Assembly (NCBI GenBank): GCA_002869895.2
Contig: NEWP02000014.1
Location: forward strand, 27,129-68,077
DNA: 40,949 nucleotides
Origin: Nitrospira sp. CG24E
Lineage (GTDB): Bacteria; Nitrospirota; Nitrospiria; Nitrospirales; Nitrospiraceae
Reading direction: 5' to 3'
Made by a program: the position numbers and the translations under genes. Positions 15,613 through 23,777 of this stretch are shown one piece after another (position 1 is the first letter of the stretch; every line of letters starts with the position of its first letter). The notes beneath the pieces are model-generated. The model worked only from the letters and a program-made list of their open reading frames with translations, was not told where the DNA came from and ran no database searches.

Positions 15613-17097
15613 TCAGCGGGGTCGAACAAAGGCGTGGAAGTAATCCACTGGGCTTGGCGGTGCAGTCAGGGGAATCATGAATGATTCAGGCTCGTAGCCA
15701 ATGTCTTCGAGGTCTTTCGAGGCTAATGTCAGCTCTTCCTCCGTGAGATAGGAGACCGTGTCCGGAACGCCTGTCGGCGCGAGTGAACGCACAAGAGCCT
15801 GGAGCGTTTCACGTTCCTCCGGCGGCATCTCCAACGGAAGGGGGAAGTCCAGAAGGCGGGCATAGGGACTCCGATAAGTCTGGTTCAATGCACGGAGGGT
15901 CTTGAGCATCAAACGATCCTGCTCCCACTGCGTCATTCTCGTACCGACGGAGGGATGGGTCGCGATGAGATCCATGAGGGTCACAACGTTGGTTCCCAAG
16001 CTTTGCCCCACGAACTCACGCTGGCTCTCCAGTGTCATCGTGCCGGCCTCCAATTGCTTCGTGACCGTTTCAGCCAATGCGAAGTTGACCATGAAGCTCT
16101 GTTGCCCCCCGAATTGCCCGTAACAGGGCTTTCCCGGATCGTTGAGCACCTTCATATCCGCTGTGCCGGCGTCGAAACTGCTGAACCCGATCGCATCGGG
16201 AGCCAAGAGACGCTTGGCCTCTTTAATCGTGGCATAGGCCCCCAGATTGACGGGCACCACCACCTGTTCATCGATGCGTTTGAGAAATTCCGTGATCGTC
16301 TTGCGGTAGGGAACCTCTTTCCATTCGACAGTCCGATATTCACGCTCCCAGACCAGGTCGTCGAGGAAGGGGGGAAAGCGCTTGAGCGCCTCCACGTCCA
16401 TGGCATCGAACGATCGGACAAAAGAGGCCCAGTCAGAAATTTTCGCATGAGCGACTTCGCTCAGGTTCGGACGGAGATATTCTTCTTCGACCTCGTTCGC
16501 CTGACGCGACATCAATTTCGTCGGGAGATCGTTCCACAATTCGTTACAGATGATGCGATCGACGCTACCGTCCGCCATCGCATCGAGCTGACCTACTGTC
16601 CCACAATAGGTCTCGACCAAGTCGCGATGGGACGAGAGTTCCGGGTGAGCCAGAGCCGCATCGAGCACCGCTTGCTCCCAATCGACCAACAGATAGTGGA
16701 TGCGGGGATAGACCACTCCATCCCTATCGAGGGTCTTGAGATGGCTCAAGAAACAGGCTGCGAGATTGCCGTTGCCGGGACCCCATTCCATGACAGTAAG
16801 GGGCGACGGAGGGGATAGGGGGGTAGCCGGGGTATCGGTATCACCGGATTTTGTGCTACCGCGCTGTCCCATTACCCCTTTACCCCGAGCCTTCTCACGT
16901 TTCACCACCTTTTCAAAGTAGTCCGCCGCAAGAGCATGGGCAAGGCGATAGTCGGCTGAGGCAAACGTTTGATAGAAGCTGCGAATCTGATCGCCCCGGA
17001 AGCGATAGAAGAGGGTATTGATATGGACTTGCCACTGATCGACCGGCTTATAGTCGCCGATGAGCTGGGGTAGAGCGTCTGCGTCCTGTAACATCAC
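15613..17097 (-). CDS. MidA/NDUFAF7-type SAM-dependent methyltransferase
   Basis: 494 aa. Motif I is VMEWGPGNGNLA (about 103-113), and ICNELWNDLP matches the NEL.D..P motif of COG1565/MidA-NDUFAF7 proteins, protein-arginine methyltransferases of complex I assembly in mitochondria. Sequence beyond these motifs diverges (a long C-terminal region with FSSFDAGTADMK and YGQFGGQQSFMVNF), so the substrate is unknown. Residues about 70-98, between FEKVVKREK and PLTVMEWGPG, are Gly/Ser/Thr/Pro-rich and encoded by an in-frame palindrome (16808-16892) that looks like an inserted repeat. Its placement before motif I should form a surface loop. No SD is evident at the start. Confidence 0.72.
   Translation of the reverse strand: MMLQDADALPQLIGDYKPVDQWQVHINTLFYRFRGDQIRSFYQTFASADYRLAHALAADYFEKVVKREKARGKGVMGQRGSTKSGDTDTPATPLSPPSPLTVMEWGPGNGNLAACFLSHLKTLDRDGVVYPRIHYLLVDWEQAVLDAALAHPELSSHRDLVETYCGTVGQLDAMADGSVDRIICNELWNDLPTKLMSRQANEVEEEYLRPNLSEVAHAKISDWASFVRSFDAMDVEALKRFPPFLDDLVWEREYRTVEWKEVPYRKTITEFLKRIDEQVVVPVNLGAYATIKEAKRLLAPDAIGFSSFDAGTADMKVLNDPGKPCYGQFGGQQSFMVNFALAETVTKQLEAGTMTLESQREFVGQSLGTNVVTLMDLIATHPSVGTRMTQWEQDRLMLKTLRALNQTYRSPYARLLDFPLPLEMPPEERETLQALVRSLAPTGVPDTVSYLTEEELTLASKDLEDIGYEPESFMIPLTAPPSPVDYFHAFVRPR
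16808..16892. repeat. Palindromic insertion inside the methyltransferase coding sequence
   Basis: Left arm GGAGGGGATAGGGGGGTAG and right arm CATTACCCCTTTACCCCGA are imperfect inverted repeats about 40 bp apart. The stretch of about 85 bp keeps the reading frame and encodes a low-complexity loop of roughly 28 residues with no counterpart expected in the family. Confidence 0.55.
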
Positions 17098-17285
17098 ACA
17101 ATCCTGGGAGAACCCTTGCGTCTCACTCGTCCCGCCGTCTTGACGTCTCGTTTCAAAGCTGTTGGATGTTAGCAGATGGCGGGAAACAGCCGCAACGGGC
17201 CATCCTCCAGCTAGCAGCCGTCAACTCTCGGCCATCAGTTTCCTATATCCTTGACAGTCCCGGCCGGTCAGTGTACCAAGACTCT

Positions 17286-17861
17286 ATGGCAGCAGGCACG
17301 AGACGAGCGGGGCGAAGGGCGACCGCAACGGTCATGTTCAGCCTCCTATCTGCCTGGTCGATACTCGTCGCCGCAGAGTTACCGGTCACCAAGAATTCTT
17401 CGATCTCTGATTTTCAGAACCGTTCTGAAGACGTCACTCCTTACAATTTTGACGCCCCGCCGCAGGGCCTATTCCGCACCATTACGATGGCAGAAGGATT
17501 CGATGAAGAACTGGGCTTTCAGCGTACACACCAAATTGTACCGGTGAAACCGACCGACCGGTTCCGTCCCGATACCCCTGCTGTCTTCATCGTGTTTCAA
17601 CTCCATCAGCACTATCAGGGGTTCCAGGTGTTTGGACGCTGCTACCCGGAAGCAGTAGCCGGCCTCGATCCCGCTGCAATCGTCGGGCAAGATGCCATGC
17701 TTATTGCGCTGGAGGATGACAGCGGCTACCTCACGCTCTCCCCTCCACAGAACGTATGGAAACCAGGTCGATACAAAGTTGAAATCCACGTGGGAGAACA
17801 GGTGAACGAGATGACCATGATGGGTACGATGCGCTTCACGATTGCCGAGCCGGGGACGTGA
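17286..17861 (+). CDS. Secreted hypothetical protein
   Basis: About 191 aa from the ATG at 17286. An Arg-rich n-region (TRRAGRRATATV) and hydrophobic core (MFSLLSAWSILVAAEL) form a signal peptide or anchor, then about 165 residues of predicted beta-rich sequence (TPAVFIVFQLHQHYQGFQVFGRCYPEAV...WKPGRYKVEIHVGEQ) resembling an Ig-like or jelly-roll domain. No family is recognised. The in-frame frame extends 40 codons upstream (17166) but that part overlaps a repeat-like stretch and lacks a ribosome site. The stop TGA (17859-17861) is within the first bases of a palindrome. Confidence 0.6.
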   Translation: MAAGTRRAGRRATATVMFSLLSAWSILVAAELPVTKNSSISDFQNRSEDVTPYNFDAPPQGLFRTITMAEGFDEELGFQRTHQIVPVKPTDRFRPDTPAVFIVFQLHQHYQGFQVFGRCYPEAVAGLDPAAIVGQDAMLIALEDDSGYLTLSPPQNVWKPGRYKVEIHVGEQVNEMTMMGTMRFTIAEPGT

Positions 17862-17935
17862 TGGGTGATCGGTGATGCGTGATGAGGAAAGACCAAATAT
17901 TTCCCTCTCATCACTGTTCACTCATCACCCATCAC
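17858..17935. repeat. GTGATGGGTGAT-type palindrome at a gene 3' end
   Basis: Left arm GTGATGGGTGATCGGTGATG continues to GTGATGAGG. The right arm, read in reverse complement, is GTGATGGGTGATGAGTGAAC continuing to AGTGATGAGAGG. This gives an imperfect stem of about 30 bp with a short A/T loop. It contains the stop codon of the upstream gene and could act as a 3' hairpin. Confidence 0.65.
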
Positions 17936-18022
17936 TTCCGTCGTTTGACGCTCCCTCCGCTGTTCTGTAGAATGCCGAGGGAATGTGCGATTCCCCTTCT
18001 GCCTTAGGAATATCTGCTCCGC

Positions 18023-18778
18023 ATGACCGTGCCATCCCATCCATGGGCTTCCGTCGTCATCCCCATCAAGGATGAACGGGACAATCTCGCTCCACTGACT
18101 GAGGGGCTCCTAAAGGTCATGGACTCCCACGAGACGTCACGGACACGCCCCTATGAGATTATCTTTGTGGACGACGGCAGCAGCGATGGCAGCAGCGAGA
18201 TCATGGATCGGCTGGCCGCGCAATACCCCCAGGTTTCCACGTTTCATCTCGACCGAAATTACGGAAAGACCTGCGCACTCGACGCGGGCTTTAAACAGTC
18301 GACCGGAGAATTGATCGTCGCAATCGACGGCGATCTTCAGCAGGACAGCGAAGACATCTTGAAACTTATGGCCTACACAGACACCTACGATGTCGTGTGC
18401 GGGTGGCGACTCACCAGAGAGGATGGCCTGGTCAAAATGCTCTCGTCGCGCATCGCTAATCGTGTGCGGAATTTCTATACACACGACGGCATCCACGATA
18501 CCGGCTGCCCGCTCAAAATATTCCGGCGTCCAGTGTTGGAACGCATCACGCTCTTCGAGGGCATGCATCGGTTCTTCCCGGCGCTTGCGCTCATGCATGG
18601 GTTTACTGTCACAGAGGTGCCGGTCCGGCATTACCCCCGTATCCACGGCGTCTCGAAATACGGCATGGGTAACCGGCTGTTTAAATCGCTCTACGATTTG
18701 ATTGCCGTACGGTGGATGCAGACCAGAGTGCTGCGGTACGACTTCAGGAAGGGCGAGGGGCCAGTGGCTCGAGGCTAG
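18023..18778 (+). CDS. Family 2 glycosyltransferase (DPM1/ArnC-like)
   Basis: 251 aa, GT-A fold. VVIPIKDERDN (12-21), VDDGSSDGS (49-57), DRNYGKTCALDAGF and the metal-binding DGDLQQD (102-108) are typical of polyprenyl-phosphate sugar transferases. HDTGCPLKIFRR and RHYPRIHGVSKYG complete the active site. It lacks the C-terminal membrane pair of ArnC/GtrB, so it is a soluble or peripheral DPM1-type enzyme, expected to make undecaprenyl-phosphate-sugar from a nucleotide sugar. The downstream LAB_N protein and ArnT-like transferase fit a flip-and-transfer pathway to an outer lipid. The last residues (EGPVARG) and the stop TAG come from the inverted repeat of the next element. Confidence 0.88.
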   Translation: MTVPSHPWASVVIPIKDERDNLAPLTEGLLKVMDSHETSRTRPYEIIFVDDGSSDGSSEIMDRLAAQYPQVSTFHLDRNYGKTCALDAGFKQSTGELIVAIDGDLQQDSEDILKLMAYTDTYDVVCGWRLTREDGLVKMLSSRIANRVRNFYTHDGIHDTGCPLKIFRRPVLERITLFEGMHRFFPALALMHGFTVTEVPVRHYPRIHGVSKYGMGNRLFKSLYDLIAVRWMQTRVLRYDFRKGEGPVARG

Positions 18779-19168
18779 AGGTGGGCAACAAGGGCTTTAA
18801 AGTGCTGTCTGGCAGAAGGCAAAAGATCTTGCCGTGCTGATTTACAGAGCAGCCAATAGCGAGATGAAGGACGTTGACTTCGGCCTAAGAGACCAAATGC
18901 GACGCAGCGCGGTGAGTGTTGCGAGCAATCTTGCCGAAGGAGACGAACGTGATACCGACAAGGAATCGGTTAGGTATTTCTTTATTGCCAAAGGCTCAGT
19001 CGCTGAATTACGCACCCAGCTTCAAATTGCGCATGAATCAGGCCGCCTCGACAAAACCATTTACGAGACACTCGAAACAGAATATGCCACACTGGGCAAA
19101 AGAATCGGCAAGCTCATCCAGGCAAGACGCGCAGCCCCTCGCCTCTAGCCCCTCACCTCTGGCCTGTC
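18751..19168. mobile_element. Second IVS-like element with four-helix-bundle ORF
   Basis: Left arm (18751-18786) and right arm (19132-19168) are imperfect inverted repeats sharing GGCCAG-GG and GGCTAGAGG blocks. Between them lies a four-helix-bundle ORF. The left arm contains the GT2 stop; the right arm ends one base before the LAB_N start codon at 19170. The arms differ in sequence from the element at 12541-12966 but the architecture is the same. Confidence 0.6.
18834..19148 (+). CDS. Four helix bundle protein, 5' end probably frameshifted
   Basis: 104 aa from a GTG start. RRSAVSVASNLAEGDERD is the family signature, and the body matches S23/IVP four-helix-bundle proteins. The frame continues upstream to 18801 with VWQKAKDLAVLIYRAAN, the usual first-helix sequence. 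The expected start, encoding VGNKGFK from GTG at 18781, lies in another frame, and a TAA at 18798-18800 blocks the correct one. A single-base indel near 18800 would restore a full gene, so this copy is probably inactivated or starts internally. It has been left between two glycolipid genes. The stop TAG lies in the right inverted repeat. Confidence 0.7.
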   Translation: MLIYRAANSEMKDVDFGLRDQMRRSAVSVASNLAEGDERDTDKESVRYFFIAKGSVAELRTQLQIAHESGRLDKTIYETLETEYATLGKRIGKLIQARRAAPRL

Positions 19169-19169
19169 C

Positions 19170-19469
19170 ATGAGCATCGAAACTATCTGGCTTGGCATCG
19201 GATTCTTCGGCCAAGCGCTGTTTTTTGGCCGCTGGGTCGTCCAATGGATTGCTTCTGAAAAAAAATCGGAGAGCCAGGTGCCTGTCTCGTTCTGGTACAT
19301 GAGCCTGATCGGTGGACTTATCACGCTCGCCTATGCAATCTATCGAGTCGATCCGGTATTCATTGCGGGGCAGAGTATTGGGTCGTTCGTCTATATTCGC
19401 AATCTGATGCTGATCTCTCGCGCGAGCCAGGCGAACCATCCGGCCGGCCCCCCCTCTCCACGAACCTAG
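19170..19469 (+). CDS. LAB_N (lipid A biosynthesis N-terminal) domain membrane protein
   Basis: 99 aa. Signature residues GFFGQALFFGRWVVQWIASEKKSES.VP..FWY.SL.GG (11-50) and DPVFIAGQ.IGSFVYIRNL (61-79) define the LAB_N domain, here as a stand-alone protein with three membrane helices. Such small proteins commonly sit with a GT2 and an ArnT-type transferase and may help flip the lipid-linked sugar, as the similarly small ArnE/ArnF do; that role is inference. The C-terminus (ANHPAGPPSPRT) is atypical, and the stop TAG (19467-19469) is the first triplet of an R1 repeat. Confidence 0.9.
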   Translation: MSIETIWLGIGFFGQALFFGRWVVQWIASEKKSESQVPVSFWYMSLIGGLITLAYAIYRVDPVFIAGQSIGSFVYIRNLMLISRASQANHPAGPPSPRT

Positions 19470-19641
19470 CCCCCATTACGCATGAACACTTCTGCTGCAA
19501 TCGAGGATGTTCAGGCGAGAGGCACGGGGCCAGAGGCTAGGGGTACTCAGAAGGAATGTCTTTCCTCTCGCCCCGTGCCCCTCGCCCTTCACCTGACTTC
19601 TATGCGATTTCGCGACGAACTGTCATGCATAATGCAGGCTA
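19467..19641. repeat. R1 palindromic repeat interrupted by a second palindrome
   Basis: The outer parts match the R1 copy at 14944-15070 (ATGAACACTTCTGCTGCAAT and GCGATTTCGCGA.GAACTGTC). The centre is replaced by a different palindrome: GGCGAGAGGCACGGGGC (19514-19530) against GCCCCGTGCCCCTCGCC (19570-19586), 16 of 17 matching. This is a nested insertion. The first triplet is the LAB_N stop codon. Confidence 0.7.
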
Positions 19642-19669
19642 ACTCTTTGGAACCAAATATATTCAACGT

Positions 19670-21436
19670 ATGCAGCCATTAAACAATCAGACCGATTCCA
19701 TGACCACGACCGACCGTTCTCAGCAGGCGCTGATCCTCCTGGCCCTCCTTCTGCTGTCGGGGCTGTTGTTCTTCGTGGGACTCGGGGACATGGGCCTGAC
19801 CGACCAGGACGAGGGACGAAACGCCGAGGCAGGGCGCGAGATGTTCGAGTCTGGGGATCGCCTGACACCGACATTCAACGGTGAACTACGAGTCGCAAAA
19901 CCGGTCTTTATCTATTGGTTCATGGACCAGTCGTACCGCCTGTTCGGAGTCAATGCATTCGCCGCACGATTCCCCTCAGCCCTCTTCGGCGTGGGCTTGA
20001 TCCTCATCCATTATCTATTCCTTGTGCACCAACGCAATCGAACGGTCGCTCTCTTCGGCGGCTTGATACTCTTGCTCAATCTGGAAATCCTTGGACTCGG
20101 ACGTATGGCGCTGACGGACAGTGTCCTGATCTTCTTCACCACCGCGTCGCTGTACGGATTCTGGCTCGGGCTGCATGGAGAAGGCAGTGTGCGCCGCTGG
20201 ATCTGGATGTTTTATATCGGTATGGCCATCGCCACGCTGACGAAGGGACCGGTCGGATTCGCCGTACCCCTTCTCGCAGGGGCACTCTATCTCACCTGGA
20301 CCCGTCGCTGGCCCGAATATTGGGAAAAGGGATTTCCCCTTGCAGGCATGCTACTGTTCATTCTGCTCGCCGCACCCTGGTATGCAGCCATGTTCATCGT
20401 ACATGGCGATGCCTATGCCTCCGGCGCGAAGGTCCATACGATCGGTCGATTCCTCAGCCCGATGGAAGGACATTATGGGACCATCCTCTTCTATTTTCCT
20501 GTCTTGCTCATCGGCTTCTTCCCTTGGAGCGCGCTGCTGCCTGTTCCGCTCTATCAGACCCTCAAAGAATGGTACCTGATACGCCGTGCACAAACACCGA
20601 TAGGTCCCGCAGGAACGTCCGAACTCGACCTCTTTGTGACCCTCTGGGTTGTGGGCGTATTCCTATTCTTCACCGCATCTTCGACCCGTCTGCCTCATTA
20701 CATTGGCCCCTTGTTTCCTGCCGCCGCCATATTGGCAGCCTCGTACTGGTCGCGATGCCTCCAAGATCCGACGACAAAAGGCATTCGAGGCTCTATCCAC
20801 CTGATGATGGGGGTGGGATATCTCCTGGCAATCGGACTTGCCTGCCTTCCCACAATCTATACAACCTACGCCTCAAAAATGGTGAAGGAATTTCCCCTGG
20901 CCGGGCAGGTCGATCTTGGCAACGGGCCCTATCTGGCTGCGACTCTGCTGTTAATCGGGATGGCGCTGGTGGGATACCTTGGCTTGAACGAGGAACGGCG
21001 TGGAGGAGCATTCTGGGCGGCAGGGGCAAGCTTAGCCGGCCTGGTTCTGATCGTCATTATCATCGTCATCCCCCAGATCAACCGTTATATGATCGCGCCT
21101 CCGCAGGAACTGGCTTATGCAGCAGGACTGAACCTCACTCCCCAGGATCAATTCATCGCCTATGGCACCACGAGAGCATCCTCCGTCTTTTACTCAAGAC
21201 GCAAAACGCTTTTCGTGCACAGGGGGGAAGAGGATAGGATACGGACCGCCCTGAAAGAGTCCAAGAGAGTCATAATTCTATTGCCGGAGCGCGAACAGTC
21301 GAAATTGCCGGCAGAGGCAGTTACCCTGGTTCCTATTCTCAAACGCTACGGCTACGTGCTGCTGGCGAACCAATCGATGGTCACAGTGCCGGAGGACACA
21401 ACCCAGTCTCCTCCGCCCACTATTCTCGGCCATTGA
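19670..21436 (+). CDS. ArnT/PMT-like glycosyltransferase (GT39/GT83 type)
   Basis: 588 aa. About 12 membrane spans. The periplasmic loop motif LTDQDEGRNAEAGREMF (43-59), with D45, D47/E48 and R50, and RVAKPVFIYW match ArnT-type transferases that move a sugar from undecaprenyl phosphate to lipid A or another surface lipid. LTKGPVGF and SSTRLPHYIGPLFPAAAIL are also family-typical. A soluble C-terminal domain (about 490-588) follows. It completes the GT2-LAB_N-ArnT module; the acceptor and sugar are not known. Starts at 19670 or 19700, neither with a clear ribosome site. The stop TGA (21434-21436) is the first triplet of the palindrome shared with the convergent PAP2 gene. Confidence 0.9.
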   Translation: MQPLNNQTDSMTTTDRSQQALILLALLLLSGLLFFVGLGDMGLTDQDEGRNAEAGREMFESGDRLTPTFNGELRVAKPVFIYWFMDQSYRLFGVNAFAARFPSALFGVGLILIHYLFLVHQRNRTVALFGGLILLLNLEILGLGRMALTDSVLIFFTTASLYGFWLGLHGEGSVRRWIWMFYIGMAIATLTKGPVGFAVPLLAGALYLTWTRRWPEYWEKGFPLAGMLLFILLAAPWYAAMFIVHGDAYASGAKVHTIGRFLSPMEGHYGTILFYFPVLLIGFFPWSALLPVPLYQTLKEWYLIRRAQTPIGPAGTSELDLFVTLWVVGVFLFFTASSTRLPHYIGPLFPAAAILAASYWSRCLQDPTTKGIRGSIHLMMGVGYLLAIGLACLPTIYTTYASKMVKEFPLAGQVDLGNGPYLAATLLLIGMALVGYLGLNEERRGGAFWAAGASLAGLVLIVIIIVIPQINRYMIAPPQELAYAAGLNLTPQDQFIAYGTTRASSVFYSRRKTLFVHRGEEDRIRTALKESKRVIILLPEREQSKLPAEAVTLVPILKRYGYVLLANQSMVTVPEDTTQSPPPTILGH

Positions 21437-21526
21437 TCTGGTCTATCTGGTCTGTTCAGTCGGTCTTGTCTGTCTGGTTCAACCAAATAGACGAGATAGA
21501 CCAGACAGACCAAAGAAACCAGACTA
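21434..21526. repeat. Family C palindrome between convergent genes, copy 2
   Basis: The left side begins TGATCTGGTCTATCTGGTC and the right side, in reverse complement, begins TAGTCTGGTTTCTTTGGTC. The first triplets are the stop codons of the ArnT-like gene and of the PAP2 gene respectively. The 93-bp inverted repeat could be a two-way transcription terminator or end-protecting hairpin. No U-tract is present. Confidence 0.75.
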
Positions 21527-22615
21527 CATCGGCACGATGCCCTTCAGGGCGTAGCTCGCCCCCAGCACCAACAATGTAGCCGCAACGAACAGACCCTCTG
21601 CCATGGCTGCCCATACCCCTCCATGTCCCTCCTCAGCCGTGGACTCAACCGGACCAGGCAGATCATCCAACCACTGTGCAGCACAGACGAGCAACACAGT
21701 TGTCGTGATAAACAGGGAACCGGTCGTCATTCCTAAACCCAGCCACACGACACTACGAGCCAACGATCCGGACAACCAAGGCGGGCAACATGCCCAGCGC
21801 ACTGTCCACACAACATGCCCCACGAGCCCCGCGAGAGTCAGGACCAGACCGATCCAAAACAACTGTTGGAATGGCCAAGCCTCAGAAGGGAGATGCACGA
21901 TCGTCCAGACGAGGGCGAGGGTGGCCACAAAGAAGGGTGTTATACGGCGGAGAGCCATTCCTGTCGATGCCAGCCATTCACGCCAGGGATGGGTAACGAT
22001 CACTCCCACAATGCAACCGAGAGCTGCTCCTCCTGCTACGTCTGTCAGATAGTGAGAGCCACGGAAAACCCGACTGGCGGCAACGGCCACTGCAAGAGCA
22101 AGCATGGGCCAGCTCGCTCTCGGAAACTTGACGGCCAGCACAGTCGCAACCGTCAACGATGCCGCCGCATGCCCGGATGGAAATGAGTCCCAGCCACTAC
22201 CGGTAACTGGGGAAAACTCGAGGTTGCCCGCATGCATAAACTTGGGCCGTGGACGACCAATAATATGCTTTAAAATATTGGCACTCAACGCAGTAAGACC
22301 GTGTGCGATGAGACTCTGCCAACCTGCGTCTTTCCACTGGGGACGTTTCAATCCATATCCAACTGCCAATAATCCGAGGCTCAGGATTACCAACGACTCT
22401 CCCTTCCCCAGGCGGTCGCCGAGATCGCTGAACTGAACCAACCATGGGTTTGGGAGAGAACCGACCGGGGGATAGAGGGAGCGGACGAACCGAGTCAGCG
22501 GCACATCCCACTCAAACAGGCCAAGGAATACGAGGGTGAGCGCGCCGATAGAGAGGAGAACGGCTGCAACAGACTTGTACCGTGAATCCTCACTCGTCAA
22601 TCGCGGGAGAGCCAT
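21524..22615 (-). CDS. PAP2-superfamily membrane phosphatase
   Basis: 363 aa. All three phosphatase signature motifs are intact: K116-x6-R123-P124 (KHIIGRPRP), PSGH (146-149) and S181-R-x5-H188-x3-D192 (SRVFRGSHYLTD). The first half has about six membrane spans typical of PAP2 (undecaprenyl-pyrophosphate phosphatase BacA-like PgpB, or LpxE-like lipid phosphatases). A C-terminal extension of about 140 residues adds three or more membrane spans. It is 34 bp downstream of the TolB-like gene on the same strand. The convergent ArnT-like gene uses polyprenyl-phosphate lipids, so a shared lipid substrate is possible but unproven. Confidence 0.9.
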   Translation of the reverse strand: MALPRLTSEDSRYKSVAAVLLSIGALTLVFLGLFEWDVPLTRFVRSLYPPVGSLPNPWLVQFSDLGDRLGKGESLVILSLGLLAVGYGLKRPQWKDAGWQSLIAHGLTALSANILKHIIGRPRPKFMHAGNLEFSPVTGSGWDSFPSGHAAASLTVATVLAVKFPRASWPMLALAVAVAASRVFRGSHYLTDVAGGAALGCIVGVIVTHPWREWLASTGMALRRITPFFVATLALVWTIVHLPSEAWPFQQLFWIGLVLTLAGLVGHVVWTVRWACCPPWLSGSLARSVVWLGLGMTTGSLFITTTVLLVCAAQWLDDLPGPVESTAEEGHGGVWAAMAEGLFVAATLLVLGASYALKGIVPM

Positions 22616-22649
22616 GAGAGTCGGTCTAGCGGTTCAACGATGCACAGCG

Positions 22650-23777
22650 TCAAGGAACCCAGTCGGCGAGAAAGACGTTGAACTCGCCGGGAGACTTGGC
22701 CAGTCGATCCGACACCCACACTAATCGTGTGCCGTCCGGCGAGAACATGGGAAAACTGTTGAACTGGCCGTCGAAGGTCAGTCGTTCGAGGCCTTGGCCG
22801 TCCTCACCGATCGCGTAGAGATGGAAACTCGGCCGGCCTCCTGCGCCCTTTGTTTCGATATTCGATGAGAAAATGATCCTCTGGCCATCGGGAAAGTAGA
22901 AGGGCGAAAAATTCGAGGCCCCGTTCGATGTGACCGGCCGCTGGCCACTTCCATCCGCATTCATCACGAAAATTTCCAGTTGCCCGGGCTCCACAAGGCC
23001 CTGCTTGAGCAGGGCCTTGTACTTGTCGATCTCTGCCTGATCGGTGGGATGAGCGGCCCGGTAGACGATGTGCGTACTATCAGGAGAAAAGAATGCTCCT
23101 CCGTCGTAGCCGGGCGTGCTCGTGAGCCGGCGGGGCTTCGAGCCATCGCTATTCATGGCATAGAGATCCAAGTCTCCGTCTTTTACAGAGGTCCAAACGA
23201 TCGTCTTGCCGTCAGGTGACAGGGTCGCTTCCGCATCGTAGCCTGGAGTAGAAGTCAGCCTCTGCATCTCTTGACCATCAATACGCACGGCGTAAATATC
23301 GTAGTCGTCCAAGGCCCAACGGTAGGCCCCATCTCGCTTCGGCTTCGGCGGACAATTCGGGCCAGATGCATGGGTCGACGAATAGAGTACACGGCGATCA
23401 CCCGGGAAAAAGTATCCGCAGGTCGTGGCGCCCATGCCGGTGCTCACCAGCCGAACGGTGTCGCTGTCCAGGTCCATCACGTACATCTGATAACAGCCCA
23501 GCCCGGTATCGGCCGGTTTCAGCGTGGCTGCGTAGGTATCTTTCATCCAATTGTTCGTGGATTGAAAAATCAATTTGTTCCCACTGAAGGAAAAGTAGGC
23601 TTCGGCATTTTGCCTACCCACAGTGAGCTGGCGAATGTTCTTCAGATGCCGCTCTGCCTGGTGAACGGAGACCGCCTGGGCCTTCGACAGAGAGTCCTCG
23701 GCCTGTCCCGACTGTTCACCCAGCAGCAGACAGACAAGTCCAATCAAACAACACTTACCGAATGGGATCGCGCTCAT
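22650..23777 (-). CDS. TolB-like beta-propeller (PD40) periplasmic protein
   Basis: About 375 aa. A signal peptide (CCLIGLVCLLLGEQSGQAED) is followed by at least five PD40/TolB-type repeats: EAYFSFSGNKLIFQS, ATLSPDGKTIVWTSVKDGDLDLYAMNSDGS, GAFFSPDSTHIVYRA, SPFYFPDGQRIIFSS, FPMFSPDGTRLVWVSDR. The strongest start is the ATG at 23777, nine bases after GGAGG, giving a 23-bp overlap with the end of the upstream peptidase gene (translational coupling). The longer frame to 23921 is rejected. TolB-like propellers pair with peptidases in many genomes. No tol genes are present, so it is probably not TolB itself. Confidence 0.85.
   Translation of the reverse strand: MSAIPFGKCCLIGLVCLLLGEQSGQAEDSLSKAQAVSVHQAERHLKNIRQLTVGRQNAEAYFSFSGNKLIFQSTNNWMKDTYAATLKPADTGLGCYQMYVMDLDSDTVRLVSTGMGATTCGYFFPGDRRVLYSSTHASGPNCPPKPKRDGAYRWALDDYDIYAVRIDGQEMQRLTSTPGYDAEATLSPDGKTIVWTSVKDGDLDLYAMNSDGSKPRRLTSTPGYDGGAFFSPDSTHIVYRAAHPTDQAEIDKYKALLKQGLVEPGQLEIFVMNADGSGQRPVTSNGASNFSPFYFPDGQRIIFSSNIETKGAGGRPSFHLYAIGEDGQGLERLTFDGQFNSFPMFSPDGTRLVWVSDRLAKSPGEFNVFLADWVP

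Noticed and set aside
12594-19148. Four-helix-bundle proteins as Avd of a diversity-generating retroelement
   Set aside because: No reverse transcriptase, template repeat or variable repeat is visible nearby.
19915-21237. 440-codon open frame in another phase of the ArnT-like gene
   Set aside because: It lies wholly within the ArnT-like coding region, and its His/Arg/Cys-rich product matches no family.
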